Source: Aquabacterium sp. (GTDB taxonomy: Bacteria > Pseudomonadota > Gammaproteobacteria > Burkholderiales > Burkholderiaceae_C). Taken from it: DNA of 64,000 bases. Below, piece after piece: positions 1-9,179 of this stretch. A program made the translations under genes and the position numbers. The number at the start of each line of letters is the position of its first letter. The stretch's first letter is position 1. The DNA lies in assembly GCA_030654395.1 (NCBI GenBank), contig JAURXM010000031.1:1-64000 (forward strand), written 5' to 3'. The notes under the pieces are model-generated. The model worked only from the letters and a program-made list of their open reading frames with translations. It was not told the origin of the DNA and searched no databases.

Positions 1-2
1 AG

Positions 3-146
3 TATGACTACCGCAGCGAAGGCTCTGGTGCGCTGGACTTCGTTGGTGACAACATCTGGACAACGGGCAACTGGGGCTTCGTTGATGGCCGTGGGGACGC
101 GATCCGCATCACGCTGCCTACAGGCTGGTTCAGCGCCATCAAGTAA
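3..146 (+). CDS. C-terminal end of an unrecognised protein (partial)
   Basis: The window opens inside a reading frame of 47 codons that closes with TAA at 144-146. The visible tail is rich in Gly, Asp, Trp and Phe and ends WFSAIK. It has no membrane segment or sorting motif that I can see. The next gene starts 24 bases further on, on the same strand, so the two are probably co-transcribed. I do not recognise the family from so short a piece. The neighbours (YdcF-type protein and exosortase-type hydrolase) make a surface-polysaccharide locus likely, but that is context only. Confidence 0.55.
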   Translation, partial: YDYRSEGSGALDFVGDNIWTTGNWGFVDGRGDAIRITLPTGWFSAIK

Positions 147-170
147 GTCCGCGGCAATCATGAATCGACC

Positions 171-902
171 GTGACCCATGTGATCTTGTCACCCTTGGGC
201 TTGGGCTTGCTGCTGCTGGCTGCCCAATGGGGATGCCAGCGCGGTGGGTATCGACGCTGCCAGTGGCTCTTGCGTCTGGCCTGTGCAGGCTGCCTGCTGA
301 TGCTCACGCCGCTGGGTGCCAATTCATTGGTTCGACTCATCGAGGGGCCTCAGCACGCGGTATCTGCGTGCGCCCATGAGGCAGATCGCCCCCTGGTCTT
401 GCTGACAGGTGGCTTGGACTACCCAGCTCGCACAGCTGACGACTTCGCCTCATTAACGGCCAGCAGCAGCCACCGGCTGTATGCCCTGATGGCGACCGGT
501 CTGTTGACTGAGCCGCACACCTTGCTGATCACAGGCGGCAGCCCAGATCAAGCCATCCCCGAAAGCCGCGTAGTCGGGCAACTGGCCTTGCGCTTGGGCG
601 TGCCGGCCGAGCGCATCCAGCTGGAAGAGCATGCCCGCTCCACACGTGACAACGCCCGCTTGAGCGCTGCCATGCTCTTGCCCACCTCACCCAAAATCAC
701 ACTCGTCACCTCTGCCTTGCACATGCAACGCGCCCAATGGGCGTTCACGCAGCAAGGGTTTGACGTCTGCCCGCAGCCCGTCGATTGGGCTTATGTGCCG
801 CCCACAGGGTTGGGTTATCTGTTGCCACAAAGCTCGGCCTTACTCAAGTCAGAGCAAGCCATCCATGAGCTGATCGGCCTGATCGCCTACCGATGGCGCT
901 GA
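171..902 (+). CDS. YdcF/DUF218 family membrane-anchored protein
   Basis: This 243-residue protein begins at GTG. Two hydrophobic segments (about residues 4-20 and 33-55) precede a DUF218 domain. Family landmarks seen are LTGG (78-81), ITGG (120-123) followed by Glu131, an acidic pair at 152-153, the S-T-x-D-N stretch (157-161) and VTSALHMQRA (179-188). Proteins of this family (SanA/YdcF/ElyC) act in envelope or polysaccharide biology, and some bind SAM; their exact reactions are mostly unknown. Copies are common in exopolysaccharide and exosortase loci, which fits the hydrolase next door. Its 3' end overlaps the convergent hydrolase gene by 16 bases. Confidence 0.85.
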   Translation: MTHVILSPLGLGLLLLAAQWGCQRGGYRRCQWLLRLACAGCLLMLTPLGANSLVRLIEGPQHAVSACAHEADRPLVLLTGGLDYPARTADDFASLTASSSHRLYALMATGLLTEPHTLLITGGSPDQAIPESRVVGQLALRLGVPAERIQLEEHARSTRDNARLSAAMLLPTSPKITLVTSALHMQRAQWAFTQQGFDVCPQPVDWAYVPPTGLGYLLPQSSALLKSEQAIHELIGLIAYRWR

Positions 903-2752
903 GGTTGAGCGCCACGCGAGTTGGGTGCTGATGACAAAATGAGTGCATCGAGCACAGCCACCAGACGCTGACGAGCGTCGCTCTGGGTGAAGATGTGATC
1001 TGCTTGACTCAAGCGGGTGATGGTAAGTTGGCCTCGCTTAAGCAAGCTCGACACGGTGCGCCCCCCGCCACGAAACAACATGGCTTCGCCCGGATCGGAA
1101 TCAGAAAACACAAAGTGCATGGGCACGCCTTTGGCCGCGACGGCTTTCAATTCAGCAGCCAGATCATCCGGTACAGCCTGACCAAGTCCTTGCAGCATCG
1201 CCCGAACGAGCTGAACAGCCCACAACTGTCCGCGATCCCATACTGCGCGAAACAGCTTACGCCAAGCAATTTGCCCCTTCGTGAGCTTGCGCCAAGCACT
1301 GCGATCGAACAACGAACCGTGATACGTATCTGCATCGATCTCGAGGGACATGCCTTTTTTCCAGAAAAAAGTCAGCGGATTGATGATCACGACTCGATCA
1401 ATCGGCAACCCAGCCACCGCAGCCTTGAAGCCGTGGTACCCCCCCGAACACAGACCCACGACCGAGCTGTGAGCACCCACTTGGCCATTCAAATAGGCCA
1501 ATGCTGCGGCCACATCCTGTATCGCTTGATCGGGATAGGGCGTGTTTTCCTCATCATCCGTCGATGTAGCGTCGCCTACGCCAGACACATCCAGCCGCAG
1601 CACCGTGTACCCTTGCGCGGCCCAACGGCGTGCCAAATCCACATACAAGCGGCTGGGCCCAATACGCCGAATGCTGCCCGCATTGAGGAGCAAGAGCCCC
1701 GCGCCATGGGCAACCTGACCCGTCGCAGGCACAGGGGTGGTCAACACACCAACCAAAGTCGTACCCGCCACGTGGATCGCCTGTTCACGAACACCCAGAT
1801 CCGCGATATCGACCGAAGATCGGCCAACTGGCCGTGCCGTGAGCACCTGGTCTACCGGGGCTGCTGGCGCCTCGCGAATGCGCTCAGCCCACTGAGACAA
1901 GCGCGTGAGCAAGGTGTTGATCATCGCTTGGGGCACCACGGTGGCATCCGGGTTGGCCACCATGCCGACGTAACCGGACAAGGGCTCCGTGCTGACCGCC
2001 ACGCCTTGCGCTTGCAGCGCCATCGGCCACTTCTTATCGGCAGGGAAATCATCCCGAGGCAAAATGAGCACGTCACATGGCAAGGGCTGAGCAAGCTTAC
2101 TCAAGTTGACTGCAGAGAGCGCGACCTGCGTCTCGCGGTTCAAGACAAAACCACCTGACTCCAGCGCCCCATCGGATGGGGTTTCACTCGCAGATTGAGC
2201 CGTCACAGCCGCCGTGGCGGTTTGCAACATTTGCAATTCGCGCAGATAAGATCGCCCGGCAACCACCGGCGCCACGGCCACCAGAGCATGTACATCTTGG
2301 CGATTGAGCGTGGCCAAGGCCGCCACCAAGGCGCCTAGGCGCACCCCCAGCAGCACCACTTGGCGCACGCCACTGTCGGCACGCAACTGGTCAATGGCGT
2401 GGTGCACGCTGCGAACCCATGCAGCCAGCTGATCACCATGTGCATCATGCCCTGCAGCGTCCCCGGTACCCGCATAGTCAAATCGCAAGGTTGGCACGCC
2501 CGCCTGACTGGCCGCCTGCGCAACATGCCGCAAGGTGCGATGCAAGGCCAGGTCTTCCAAACCGAATGAGGAGCACAGCACCAAACCCAATTGCGGCGTT
2601 TGCGGCAAGGCAGATGGATGGCGCCATCCCCAGCAAGTCTCGCCCTCAGGCCCAAAATACAGGGCATGGGCCTGACATGCCAAGTCAGCAGGGGCTACCG
2701 CCTCACTCATCAGCTGGTCCACCAACCCATAAGCCGGTTCGCGAAGCCGCAC
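887..2752 (-). CDS. Two-module alpha/beta hydrolase, exosortase-system type
   Basis: This 621-residue protein is two alpha/beta-hydrolase modules in tandem. Module 1 (about 30-285) has GVRLG at 136-140 where a nucleophile elbow is expected, so Arg replaces Ser. This resembles my memory of exosortase A-associated hydrolase 2 (GLRLG type). Module 2 (about 322-605) has GLCSGG at 433-438 with Ser436, a region around 388-396 (LDVSGVGDA) typical of such enzymes, and a likely catalytic His near 586. Such hydrolases sit in polysaccharide/PEP-CTERM loci, and their substrates are unknown. The GTG start at 2752 is uncertain: an ATG at 2784 with AGGGAG upstream opens another frame (see findings). It converges on the YdcF gene. 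Confidence 0.75.
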   Translation of the reverse strand: MRLREPAYGLVDQLMSEAVAPADLACQAHALYFGPEGETCWGWRHPSALPQTPQLGLVLCSSFGLEDLALHRTLRHVAQAASQAGVPTLRFDYAGTGDAAGHDAHGDQLAAWVRSVHHAIDQLRADSGVRQVVLLGVRLGALVAALATLNRQDVHALVAVAPVVAGRSYLRELQMLQTATAAVTAQSASETPSDGALESGGFVLNRETQVALSAVNLSKLAQPLPCDVLILPRDDFPADKKWPMALQAQGVAVSTEPLSGYVGMVANPDATVVPQAMINTLLTRLSQWAERIREAPAAPVDQVLTARPVGRSSVDIADLGVREQAIHVAGTTLVGVLTTPVPATGQVAHGAGLLLLNAGSIRRIGPSRLYVDLARRWAAQGYTVLRLDVSGVGDATSTDDEENTPYPDQAIQDVAAALAYLNGQVGAHSSVVGLCSGGYHGFKAAVAGLPIDRVVIINPLTFFWKKGMSLEIDADTYHGSLFDRSAWRKLTKGQIAWRKLFRAVWDRGQLWAVQLVRAMLQGLGQAVPDDLAAELKAVAAKGVPMHFVFSDSDPGEAMLFRGGGRTVSSLLKRGQLTITRLSQADHIFTQSDARQRLVAVLDALILSSAPNSRGAQPQRHR

Positions 2753-2952
2753 ACCGTGCTATCGCGGTACTGGATAAATGCCATCAAAATCTCCCTTTGA
2801 GCGCATTTTAGCGGGCCGCAAGAGGCTGGCTTGCTTGTAAAGAGGCCATTCAACCCGGTTTCATCCCAATCTGATACACCAGCCAGCGCCTTGCCCGCGC
2901 CAGCTAGGCTGTCACAAATCAGCTAGCATGTCGGGTTCGCCCGGAGTCTTTT

Positions 2953-4611
2953 GTGTCTATATCCCCGTCGTCACCCCCTTTGTCACCCTCGTCGACCACC
3001 TTCGGGCCTGAAACCCGCCGCCGTCGCACGTTCGCGATCATTTCTCACCCCGACGCAGGTAAAACCACGTTGACCGAGAAACTGCTACTGTTCTCGGGCG
3101 CGATCCACATCGCCGGGTCGGTCAAGGCACGCAAGGCCTCGCGCCACGCCACCTCGGACTGGATGGAGATTGAGAAGCAGCGCGGCATCTCGGTCGCCTC
3201 CTCGGTGATGCAGATGCTCTACCGCGACCACGTGGTGAACTTGCTGGACACACCGGGCCACAAAGACTTCTCTGAAGACACCTACCGTGTGTTAACCGCC
3301 GTGGACTCGGCCTTGATGGTGATCGACGCGGCCAACGGCGTTGAAACCCAGACCAAGCGCTTGATCGAGGTTTGCCGCCAGCGCGACACACCCATCATCA
3401 CCTTCGTCAACAAAATGGACCGCGAAGGCCGCGATCCGGTCACCTTGCTTGATGAAATCGAGGCCGAACTGGGCATGCCCTGCGTCCCCATGACCTGGCC
3501 AGTCGGTCAAGGCAAACAGTTTGGCGGCATCGTCAACCTGCGCACGCAAAGCATGCGTTTGTTCGATGCGGGCGCCGACAAACGCGGCGGCGAAGATGAA
3601 ACCGTACCACTCAGTGACCGCGACAAGCTGCATGCCCGCTTTGGCCACGAATGGGAACTCGCGGAGCAAAACATGGAGCTGATGGCCGGTGCTGCGCCTG
3701 CTTTTGACTTGGATTTGTTCTTGGCAGCCAAGCAAACGCCCGTGTTTTTTGGCTCGGCCGTGAACAACTTCGGTGTGCAGGAAATCTTGGACGCCTTGGT
3801 GGACTTGGCCCCCTCGCCTCGCCCACGTCTGTCAACCGAGAAAGACGGCTCACACAAAGAGATCCTGCCCGATATGGACAACTTCTCGGGGGTGGTCTTC
3901 AAGGTGCAAGCCAATATGGACCCCTCGCACCGCGACCGCATCGCCTTTGTGCGCGTGTGCTCAGGCAAATATGTGCCCGGCATGAAGCTCAAGGTGCAGC
4001 GCAACAGCAAGGAGCTGCGGCCCACCTCGGTGGTGACCTTCCTGTCGCAACGCCGTGAAGCGGTGGACGAGGCTTTTGCCGGCGACATCATCGGCTTCAC
4101 CACCCACGGCGGCGTGCAACTGGGCGACACCATCACCGATGGTGTGACCTTGCAGTACACCGGCCTGCCCTTCTTCGCGCCCGAGCTGTTCCAAGCCGTC
4201 GAACTGGCAAACCCGATGAAAAGCAAGCAGTTGCAAGCAGGTTTGATGCAATTGGGCGAAGAAGGCGCCATTCAGGTCTTCAGACCCGAGGTGGGCGGCT
4301 TGATGCTGCTAGGCGCCGTGGGCCAATTGCAGTTTGAAGTCGTGCAACACCGCCTGAAGGCCGAGTACAGCGTGGACATCCGCCTGATGCCTTGCCGCTT
4401 TGTGGGCGCCCGCTGGATCACGGCAGACACGCCCGAAGCCCTGAAGAAGTTCACGGATGAAAACGCAGGCAAGCTGGCCTTGGATGCGGCCAATACACTG
4501 GCCTACATGATGACCTCAGCCTATGACCTGCGCCTGACGCAGGACCGCCATCCCTTGGTGCACTTCCACCCGCTGCGCGAACACGCTGGCCTGAGCTTGT
4601 CGACACAGTAA
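2953..4611 (+). CDS. prfC: Peptide chain release factor 3
   Basis: RF3 is the cytoplasmic GTPase that recycles RF1 and RF2 from ribosomes after termination. The 552-residue product carries the translational GTPase signature: P-loop HPDAGKTT at 32-39, RGIS at 77-80, DTPGHKDF at 99-106 and NKMD at 153-156. These are followed by the beta-barrel and C-terminal domains expected for RF3; the length is slightly over the usual 525-535 because of a Ser/Pro-rich N-terminal extension. The start is GTG with GGAG about 8 bases upstream. An AraC-type gene follows after 4 bases and may share the transcript. Confidence 0.97.
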   Translation: MSISPSSPPLSPSSTTFGPETRRRRTFAIISHPDAGKTTLTEKLLLFSGAIHIAGSVKARKASRHATSDWMEIEKQRGISVASSVMQMLYRDHVVNLLDTPGHKDFSEDTYRVLTAVDSALMVIDAANGVETQTKRLIEVCRQRDTPIITFVNKMDREGRDPVTLLDEIEAELGMPCVPMTWPVGQGKQFGGIVNLRTQSMRLFDAGADKRGGEDETVPLSDRDKLHARFGHEWELAEQNMELMAGAAPAFDLDLFLAAKQTPVFFGSAVNNFGVQEILDALVDLAPSPRPRLSTEKDGSHKEILPDMDNFSGVVFKVQANMDPSHRDRIAFVRVCSGKYVPGMKLKVQRNSKELRPTSVVTFLSQRREAVDEAFAGDIIGFTTHGGVQLGDTITDGVTLQYTGLPFFAPELFQAVELANPMKSKQLQAGLMQLGEEGAIQVFRPEVGGLMLLGAVGQLQFEVVQHRLKAEYSVDIRLMPCRFVGARWITADTPEALKKFTDENAGKLALDAANTLAYMMTSAYDLRLTQDRHPLVHFHPLREHAGLSLSTQ

Positions 4612-4615
4612 AACC

Positions 4616-5632
4616 ATGCTGCCCTCGCGCACGCCCAGCGTTGACCGCCGTTTTTTCACGGCGACAGTGCAGGCGTTCGCGCGACTGGGTTTTGATGTTG
4701 CATTGGCCTGTGAGGCGCATGGGCTGCCCAACCCGCTGGATGGCGACGAAGAACGCGTGCCGCTCGCTGCCGTGTCGCGTGTGTATGACTTGGCCACCCA
4801 CGAGTTGGGTGAGCCGGCCTTGGCCTACAAACTGGTGGCCGCATCGTCCCACGACGCATCGAGCGTGCTGTTCGACCTGATCAAGTGTTGCCCGACACCC
4901 ATGCACGCGGTTCGCATGCTGTGCCGGTTTGCCTCGATCGCGTCCGATGCCACGCGTTTTGACATCGCAGACCAAGCGCAAGGTGCCACCGTGGTGTTGA
5001 GCCAAGCACATGGTGTCTATGTCTCGCCGTGTCAGATCGAAATGGCCGTCTGGTTCCTCATGCTGGGGCTGCGCTATCTGCTGGCGACCACTGGGAGCAA
5101 GATCGATTGCCAAGTGGCTTTTGCACACCCTGCGTTGTTCGACCCACAAGCGTACGCAGAGCTCTATGGCCACGCCGTGTCTTTTGGTGCCGAACAAACC
5201 ACAGTGACCTTGTCTGGGGAGAAGCTGCACCAACCCATCCCCGGTCACGATGAGCGGGTGCTGAGTTACCACCTCACCCATGCTGAGCACTACGAAGCCA
5301 ACACGCTGATGCAAGGTGATTTTGTACAGCAAGTCACCTTGTTGTTCGCCCAAAGAATGCCCTTTGGCGCACCGGATGCAAGCGAGATCGCCAACTTGCT
5401 GAACATCAGCAGACGCACCCTGCAACGCAAGCTGCAAGAGGCAGGCACCTGCTGGGCACAAGTGAGCAGCGATGCACGCGAGCATGTCGCCCGACTCGAA
5501 CTGCGCAAGCCCGATCGCTCGATTCAAGAGGTGGCGATGCTGACCGGCTACATCGACACGCGGGCATTTTTGCGGGCATTTCGCCGCTGGACAGGGCAAA
5601 CACCCTCTGAATTCAGGATGTCGACGGGTTAA
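4616..5632 (+). CDS. AraC-family transcriptional regulator (arabinose-binding-like N-domain)
   Basis: This is a 338-residue regulator. The N-terminal two thirds resemble the PF12625 arabinose-binding-like domain found in OruR/ArgR-type AraC proteins. The C-terminal 95 residues hold two helix-turn-helix units: the first around ASEIANLLNISRRTLQRK, the second ending with the family signature around RAFLRAFRRWTGQTPSEFR. These proteins sense a small molecule and activate a nearby operon. The gene starts 4 bases after prfC and precedes a secreted-protein gene on the same strand, which is a candidate target. The effector is unknown. Confidence 0.9.
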   Translation: MLPSRTPSVDRRFFTATVQAFARLGFDVALACEAHGLPNPLDGDEERVPLAAVSRVYDLATHELGEPALAYKLVAASSHDASSVLFDLIKCCPTPMHAVRMLCRFASIASDATRFDIADQAQGATVVLSQAHGVYVSPCQIEMAVWFLMLGLRYLLATTGSKIDCQVAFAHPALFDPQAYAELYGHAVSFGAEQTTVTLSGEKLHQPIPGHDERVLSYHLTHAEHYEANTLMQGDFVQQVTLLFAQRMPFGAPDASEIANLLNISRRTLQRKLQEAGTCWAQVSSDAREHVARLELRKPDRSIQEVAMLTGYIDTRAFLRAFRRWTGQTPSEFRMSTG

Positions 5633-5718
5633 CCCGGGTTATGTTTGGCGCGTTCTGCCACTGCACGCGCTAGCCCCTCTGTGCGTCAATGACACCTATT
5701 GCACACAGAAGGATGTTC

Positions 5719-7308
5719 ATGTCTCTTATCAACAAACTGGTCGTGGGCCTGTTCGGGCTTGTCAGCACCGCCGTCATGGCCGACCAAGCACCCAAGAATC
5801 CGTGGCTGGTCGATTCCCCATGGGCCATCAACCACCACGACTCGTACGCCTCAGATACCAGCCCTTCGCCCGGCCCCACAGCCGCCAACGAGTTGGGCGT
5901 GCCTCAGTTTGTCGGCACCGGCCCCATCAACATCTCCTTGCCCATGTCATCGCTGTATCCGGATGGCCGACGCGTGTGGTGGGGCAACGATGTCTTGAGC
6001 GTCTACAAACTCGCTTTGGTGAATGGCAAGCTGACCAAAGTGGCCAGCATGAAGAAGACAGGCAGCCCCTTGGTGGCCCTGCGCACCCCAACATCGGGCG
6101 CCTACACCTTGGTCGACCGCGACAACACCTATTTCACGGTCAGTGGCGTCTCCATGCTGTCCTACCGTGACACCCAGCCAGGCGTGGTGACATCGGCCAT
6201 CAAGCAGCAAGCGGCGTTCACCCTGCCCACATCCGTGACGAGCAGCGATGACGCCATCGTTGGCTTGAACATACTGTGGGACGGCAACTTGGCCTTCGTC
6301 ACTCGCAATGCGGTCGTGGGCGTCGTGTCACGCGACTTCAAAACCATTCAAAGCGTGAAACTGGGCACCGGTGAGGACGACGTGTCCAACTCGATCGCCA
6401 CAGACGAAAACGGCGGCATCTATGTCGTCAGCTCCAAAGCGATGTACCGCGTGCAATGGACGGGCAAACAACTGTCAACCGACCCGTCGACAGGTGCGTG
6501 GCGCGCCGAGTACAACACCGGCTCAGCTGGCGGCAGCGCAGGCCGCTTGGGCGCGGGATCCGGCTCAACCCCCACGCTGATGGGCACCACTGGCCAACGC
6601 TTTGTGGTGATCACCGATGGTGCCGATGTGGGCAACATGGTGCTGTTCTGGCGCGATCAAATCCCCGCTGACTGGCGCGCCATTGCGCCCGGCAAGGACA
6701 GCCGCATCGCCGCTGAAATGCCCATCAACTTTGGTGATGTGAACCGCAAGGTGACCAAGGATGAGCAGTCTGTCGTCGTCAGTGGCTATGGCGCCCTTGC
6801 CGTGAGCAATGACTACAGCAATGTGGGCGCGATCAGCCAACTCGGCAGCAGCAGCCCGATTGCCGGCTCGCTCACAAATGGGCTGATCCAGCTCTTGAGC
6901 GCCAGCCCGAAGGTGCAACCTTGGGGTGTGCAGAAGTTCGAATGGGATCAAGCTTCACGCACTTTGCGTTCAGTTTGGGCCACCTTGAAGGTCAGCTGCC
7001 CCAATGCCATCCCGACCATGAGCTCGGCCAGCAACCGCTTTTACTGCGTTGGTGCCCACAACGGCTGGTGGACCATCGAGTCGCTGGACTGGACAACAGG
7101 CCAAGGCCACTTCCGCAAGTACGTGGGCATGCTGCCGCGCTACAACAGCTTTTACTCACAAACTCAGTTGAATGATGACGGCAGCATGATCTACGGCTCG
7201 TTCGATGGCGTGGTGTACCTGCCTGCGGTCAAAAAGCCCCCCATGGCGGCGATCACGACCCCAGTGGCCACCATCACGCAAGGCGTTCTGGGCTTTTTTA
7301 GACGTTGA
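5719..7308 (+). CDS. Large secreted protein of unknown function
   Basis: I place the start at ATG 5719, preceded by AGAAGG with 6-base spacing; upstream in-frame ATGs at 5689 and 5713 fit less well. The 529-residue product starts with a clear signal peptide (about 1-21, ending TAVMA). The rest is soluble, rich in Gly, Ser, Thr and Trp, with repeated short beta-type stretches and phrases such as DGNLAFVT, NGGIYVVSS and DGSMIYGSFDGVVYL. This pattern suggests a beta-propeller, but I do not recognise a named family. It ends GFFRR without a PEP-CTERM motif. The AraC-type gene just upstream may control it. Confidence 0.7.
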   Translation: MSLINKLVVGLFGLVSTAVMADQAPKNPWLVDSPWAINHHDSYASDTSPSPGPTAANELGVPQFVGTGPINISLPMSSLYPDGRRVWWGNDVLSVYKLALVNGKLTKVASMKKTGSPLVALRTPTSGAYTLVDRDNTYFTVSGVSMLSYRDTQPGVVTSAIKQQAAFTLPTSVTSSDDAIVGLNILWDGNLAFVTRNAVVGVVSRDFKTIQSVKLGTGEDDVSNSIATDENGGIYVVSSKAMYRVQWTGKQLSTDPSTGAWRAEYNTGSAGGSAGRLGAGSGSTPTLMGTTGQRFVVITDGADVGNMVLFWRDQIPADWRAIAPGKDSRIAAEMPINFGDVNRKVTKDEQSVVVSGYGALAVSNDYSNVGAISQLGSSSPIAGSLTNGLIQLLSASPKVQPWGVQKFEWDQASRTLRSVWATLKVSCPNAIPTMSSASNRFYCVGAHNGWWTIESLDWTTGQGHFRKYVGMLPRYNSFYSQTQLNDDGSMIYGSFDGVVYLPAVKKPPMAAITTPVATITQGVLGFFRR

Positions 7309-7412
7309 TGACAACGTCATGGGCGCCTCACACCGCGCTCAGCAAGCCAAATCTTGTCTCGGTGCGCCAACCGGTGCCCAACCGCGTTACACGCGCTCCA
7401 TAAAATGGGAGG

Positions 7413-8645
7413 ATGAGCGCATTCGATATCGTCATCTTTGGGGCAACCAGTTTCGTCGGCAAACTGGTTGTGAAGCATTTTCTAGACGTCCACGGCGTGG
7501 GTGGCAAGGTGTCATGGGCCATCGCCGGGCGGTCCAAATCCAAGATGACCGCTTTGCGCCAAAGCTATGGCCCAGCCGCAGAGAAAGTGCCCATCTTGAT
7601 CGCTGATGCGAACAGCTTGACGGCACTCAAGGCCATGTGCCTGCAGACCAAGGTGGTCATCACGATGGCGGGGCCTTATGTGCTTTACGGAGAAAACCTG
7701 CTCCGGGCCTGCGCCGAAACGGGTACAGACTACTGCGACATCACAGGCGAAGTCCCCTGGGTGGCCGAGATGATGAAACGCTACGAAGAAGTGGCTCAGC
7801 AGACAGGCGCCCGCATCGTCAACTTCTGTGGGTTTGACTCGATCCCATCAGATATGGGCGTGCACTACCTTCAGCGCGAAGCACAACGCCGCTTCGGCAG
7901 GCCGTGCACCAAGGTACGCCTGCGCGTCTTCCACGCCCGGGGCAACCCACCGGGCGGCACCTACGCAACCGCCATGGACGCCATTGGTGAGGCCTCGCGC
8001 AGCAAGGCCTACCGCGCGGCACTGGCAGATCCCTATTTGCTGTGTCCGCCCAACCATGGGTTTAAGGTCAAGCAAAACGAGGCCTACTTCCCTGCCTATG
8101 ACCCCGACTTCAAACAATGGTCGGCGGCGTTTGTGATGGCCGGCATCAACACCCGCGTCGTTCACCGCAGCCATGCTTTGTTGGGCAAGCCGTATGGCGA
8201 CTCGTTTCGGTACGAAGAAGCCATCTTGGTCGGGCCCAGTTTGATTGGGCGCATCGCCGCTTACACCGTCACGGGTTTGATGGTGGGCTTCGTTGGGCTG
8301 GCTGCCATGGCACCCACACGCAGCCTGCTTAAACGATTCGTGCTGCCCAAACCGGGAGAGGGCTCCAAGCTGCGATCATTGGCGCAATGCAGTTTTGACG
8401 TCCGCCTCACGGGCGAAACCGACCACAACCAGCAGATCCAGATCAGGCTCAAAGGGCAAGGCGACCCGGCCTGCTTCGCGACCTCACGCATGATCGCGGA
8501 GTCCGGCATGTGCCTCGCCCGGGATGTGGCCAAAGCCGACAAGCCGGGCGGGTTTTGGACGACCTCAAGCCTGTTTGGCGACAAGCTGATCAACCGACTG
8601 CACATGCACGGTCAGATGAAGTTTGAAGTGCTCGACCATCATTGA
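7413..8645 (+). CDS. Saccharopine dehydrogenase-like / trans-acting enoyl reductase family protein
   Basis: This 410-residue protein opens with a Rossmann NAD(P)-binding motif (GATSFVGK, 10-17) and reads as the family annotated as trans-acting enoyl reductase or saccharopine dehydrogenase NADP-binding protein. Other landmarks are AGRS near 39-42, YCDITGE in the middle of the Rossmann domain and CGFDSIPSD further on. A hydrophobic stretch near 278-297 may insert in the membrane. In mycobacteria, relatives work with polyketide or lipid synthases; the bacterial substrate here is unknown. The ATG lies on an unrelated upstream context, so it is probably transcribed alone. Its last 7 bases overlap the convergent hsp20 gene. 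Confidence 0.85.
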   Translation: MSAFDIVIFGATSFVGKLVVKHFLDVHGVGGKVSWAIAGRSKSKMTALRQSYGPAAEKVPILIADANSLTALKAMCLQTKVVITMAGPYVLYGENLLRACAETGTDYCDITGEVPWVAEMMKRYEEVAQQTGARIVNFCGFDSIPSDMGVHYLQREAQRRFGRPCTKVRLRVFHARGNPPGGTYATAMDAIGEASRSKAYRAALADPYLLCPPNHGFKVKQNEAYFPAYDPDFKQWSAAFVMAGINTRVVHRSHALLGKPYGDSFRYEEAILVGPSLIGRIAAYTVTGLMVGFVGLAAMAPTRSLLKRFVLPKPGEGSKLRSLAQCSFDVRLTGETDHNQQIQIRLKGQGDPACFATSRMIAESGMCLARDVAKADKPGGFWTTSSLFGDKLINRLHMHGQMKFEVLDHH

Positions 8646-9058
8646 ATCGGGATTGAGCGCGTGCTGCTGCCCTCGCGCTTGGGCAGCGTGACGTTCAAAA
8701 TACCGTTGTCCAGCTTGGCTACGACCCCCTTGGGGTCAACATCTTGCGTCAAAGAAAACCCTCTGGATATGCTGCCGTAGTAGGTCTCCTTGAGCAGCAT
8801 GCGCCCGCCGGAGCGTTCCTCATTCTCCTGCTTCACCTCAGCTGAAATGGAGACGAAGTTGCCATCCACGGTGACATGGATGTCGTCCTTTTTCGCACCA
8901 GGGATCTCGGCTCGAACTTGGAAGTTTTTGTCATTCTCGACCACATCGATTCGAATCTCTTCGGGTGCCTCTGGCGCCAACCAAAGTGGCCTCGCAATGC
9001 GCCGGATCATCTCCGGAAACAGGTTGTCCATGCGGTCAATACGAGTGAGTGCATTCAT
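8639..9058 (-). CDS. Small heat-shock protein, Hsp20/alpha-crystallin family
   Basis: This 139-residue chaperone holds unfolding proteins in a refoldable state. An alpha-crystallin domain spans about 34-130, with GILNV at 119-123 in the conserved A-x-x-x-n-G-v-L position and a short C-terminal tail holding IPI, the I-x-I oligomerisation motif. I choose ATG 9058 because GGAG lies 8 bases upstream; an in-frame upstream extension has no ribosome site. I looked for a sigma-32 promoter and for a ROSE-type thermometer in the 5' region and could not make a convincing case for either. Confidence 0.95.
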   Translation of the reverse strand: MNALTRIDRMDNLFPEMIRRIARPLWLAPEAPEEIRIDVVENDKNFQVRAEIPGAKKDDIHVTVDGNFVSISAEVKQENEERSGGRMLLKETYYGSISRGFSLTQDVDPKGVVAKLDNGILNVTLPKREGSSTRSIPIQ

Positions 9059-9179
9059 GGCTGAATCTCCGTTAAAGGTGATGCGGGTTATCACCATACA
9101 ACCCGACACGGTTCAGTCTAAATAGCTCACTGCCAGAGGATTTGCGTTTCATCAAGTCAGAACACGGTGGCTGACTGAC

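Noticed and set aside
995-2158. Long plus-strand open frame antisense to the hydrolase gene
   Set aside because: It is an antisense shadow of the minus-strand hydrolase, has no ribosome site, and its product is a low-complexity Arg/Gln/His-rich sequence.
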